Below, one piece after another: positions 63,085 through 64,000 of a DNA stretch of 64,000 nt (its first letter is position 1; each line of letters starts with the position of its first letter). The position numbers and the translations under genes are program-made. The stretch is from Rachicladosporium sp. CCFEE 5018 (Eukaryota; Ascomycota; Dothideomycetes; Cladosporiales; Cladosporiaceae), in NCBI GenBank assembly GCA_002077045.2, contig KZ111147.1:1670926-1734925 (forward strand), in the 5' to 3' direction. The notes under the pieces were generated by a model. It ran no database searches. It had not been told where the DNA came from and worked only from the letters and a program-made list of their open reading frames with translations.

Positions 63085-64000
63085 TCAGCCCTTCCATCTC
63101 GGCTTCTGCTTGTCACCCGTCGCCGTCCCAATAACCCCCTCCCCAAATCGACTCACAGACCTTGCCGGAAGCATGCTGCTTCTCCTTCCACTCTTTTCGA
63201 GCGAGCTAGGCGGCCGACGTAGCGCAGAGACCAGCGGCGATTCGCAGTCTGCCTCGTTGCCATCCGTGGTCTGCTCTATCGACATTTCTGGGGTACTCTC
63301 CACTGCATTATAGCTCCGGGCGTACCCTATACCACCATAAGCATAGCGGAGATTCGACGAGGGGTGCCTAGGTGTCGCTGCACTACCTGGGCGAGCTAAA
63401 GGCGTTGTAGGCAGTGGTAGGGAAGACTTCCGCGGCGGCATCTCGAGACGTGATTGTGGCCGTCTAGAGGCTGTATTGGGCTGTGCCACAGGAGCGCTGA
63501 AATTACGGCTCGGGGTCATGCGCCGGTCGATCATGGAGGGTGGAGTCGAAGTCGGGAAGCGAGGAGCGTAGGGTTTCTTCTCGACAGGTGTCTTGGCGTA
63601 AGGAGAAGGCTCGAATTTGGATAGCGGCGCAAAATCTCGCGACTCAGACTTAGCCGCGCCCACGAATCGAGGACGGTTGTCTGGTCTGCGACTGGAAGAC
63701 GACATTGCGCTGGTAGTCCTTGGTGCCATGTAAGGCGACGGAGACGCGCTCGAGCGCATACCAGAGAGTGTTGATCGCGTCAGCGGCGTGCGCGTTGGGA
63801 TCGAGCTGGACGATGCCTGGCGATCGGCATTGTGCAAGTGCCTACTAGTGGTAAAGCTCCCTGACCTCAGCTTGCCGTTGGTCAAGGGCACAGGCGTTCG
63901 CGACGGTTGTAAGCTGCTGGTTCTGCTGTTACCCACTACACTGCTAGCGGGCGAGCTCCCTGGTGTGCCGTCGAGAAGGCTTCCATTGACTGATCTTTCA
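63085..64000 (-). CDS. Ser/Pro/Arg-rich disordered protein, 5' end beyond window
   Basis: The C-terminal 304 codons or so of a gene entering from the right edge; the frame stays open to base 64000 (upstream codons read SVNGSLLDGTPGSSP). I do not recognise it. The sequence is rich in Ser, Pro, Arg and Thr, with repeated S/T-P motifs (TPVPLTNG, SKFEPSPYAKTP, RRMTPSRNFSAP). No transmembrane or globular domain is visible. The composition is like cytoskeletal or cell-cycle proteins regulated by proline-directed kinases, which is a guess from composition. It ends GDKQKPRWKG. Confidence 0.7.
   Translation of the reverse strand, partial: ERSVNGSLLDGTPGSSPASSVVGNSRTSSLQPSRTPVPLTNGKLRSGSFTTSRHLHNADRQASSSSIPTRTPLTRSTLSGMRSSASPSPYMAPRTTSAMSSSSRRPDNRPRFVGAAKSESRDFAPLSKFEPSPYAKTPVEKKPYAPRFPTSTPPSMIDRRMTPSRNFSAPVAQPNTASRRPQSRLEMPPRKSSLPLPTTPLARPGSAATPRHPSSNLRYAYGGIGYARSYNAVESTPEMSIEQTTDGNEADCESPLVSALRRPPSSLEKSGRRSSMLPARSVSRFGEGVIGTATGDKQKPRWKG

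Noticed and set aside
1..64000. CRISPR arrays, intact transposons, biosynthetic gene clusters, rRNA genes
   Set aside because: I saw no spaced direct repeats, no transposase or reverse transcriptase frames, no PKS/NRPS/terpene enzymes and no rRNA sequence in the window.

Overview
The window is nuclear DNA of a filamentous ascomycete. The evidence is many short introns (about 50-60 nt with GT-AG ends and CTGAC/CTAAC-type branch sites), genes on both strands with 0.3-2 kb spacers, secreted plant-polymer hydrolases, and fungus-specific families (GT71, HeLo, DUF3824, DUF7702, endophilin-like BAR). The overall look fits a plant-associated Dothideomycete, perhaps Capnodiales/Mycosphaerellales; this is an impression, since no rRNA or marker search was possible. 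The sequence is a scaffold with two 100-N placeholder gaps (2631-2730 and 50377-50476), and both damage gene models.

Layout. 0.4-7.7 kb: secreted alpha/beta hydrolase, the last 33 codons of ribosomal protein L28, gap-truncated exocyst subunit SEC8, and a seven-exon pyruvate decarboxylase, all on the minus strand. 8.9-19.4 kb: CTR9 (Paf1 complex), a CBM1-GH5 mannanase, 3-phosphoglycerate dehydrogenase and a GH27 alpha-galactosidase. 19.7-28.2 kb: a CorA-type transporter with an internal TAG, a large PAN/Apple wall protein, peptidyl-tRNA hydrolase, and a flavin-reductase-like protein with a 21-nt exon. 28.2-30.4 kb: gene-poor, TpA-rich. 30.4-46.7 kb: a coiled-coil membrane protein, S1/P1 nuclease, fatty acid hydroxylase, an RVS161-like BAR protein with a long inserted loop, ornithine acetyltransferase, an endophilin-like BAR protein, an alpha/beta hydrolase, AIM24 and a CE5 cutinase. 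47.3-64 kb: a HeLo protein with a HET-s-like tail, a DUF3824 protein with an assembly duplication, a GT71 mannosyltransferase, a frameshifted MAK32-like kinase, an F-box-like protein, SLD2, a DUF1907 protein, a DUF7702 membrane protein, and a Ser/Pro-rich protein cut by the right edge.

Themes. Mannanase and alpha-galactosidase, 3.3 kb apart, would act on the same galactomannan. Two different BAR proteins flank the arginine gene. Cutinase, S1/P1 nuclease, the PAN wall protein and the first hydrolase are secreted. The most interesting locus is the HeLo gene at 47.3-48.2 kb. Its last 50 residues contain two degenerate copies of a His-x-Gly-containing motif, resembling the amyloid prion-forming tail of fungal incompatibility proteins. 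Other points worth checking are the BAR-domain insertion with a stop-free intron, the CorA amber codon, the MAK32 frameshift, and two assembly faults.

Exon boundaries were worked out by eye from splice consensus, reading phase and family conservation. No search or alignment program was used.
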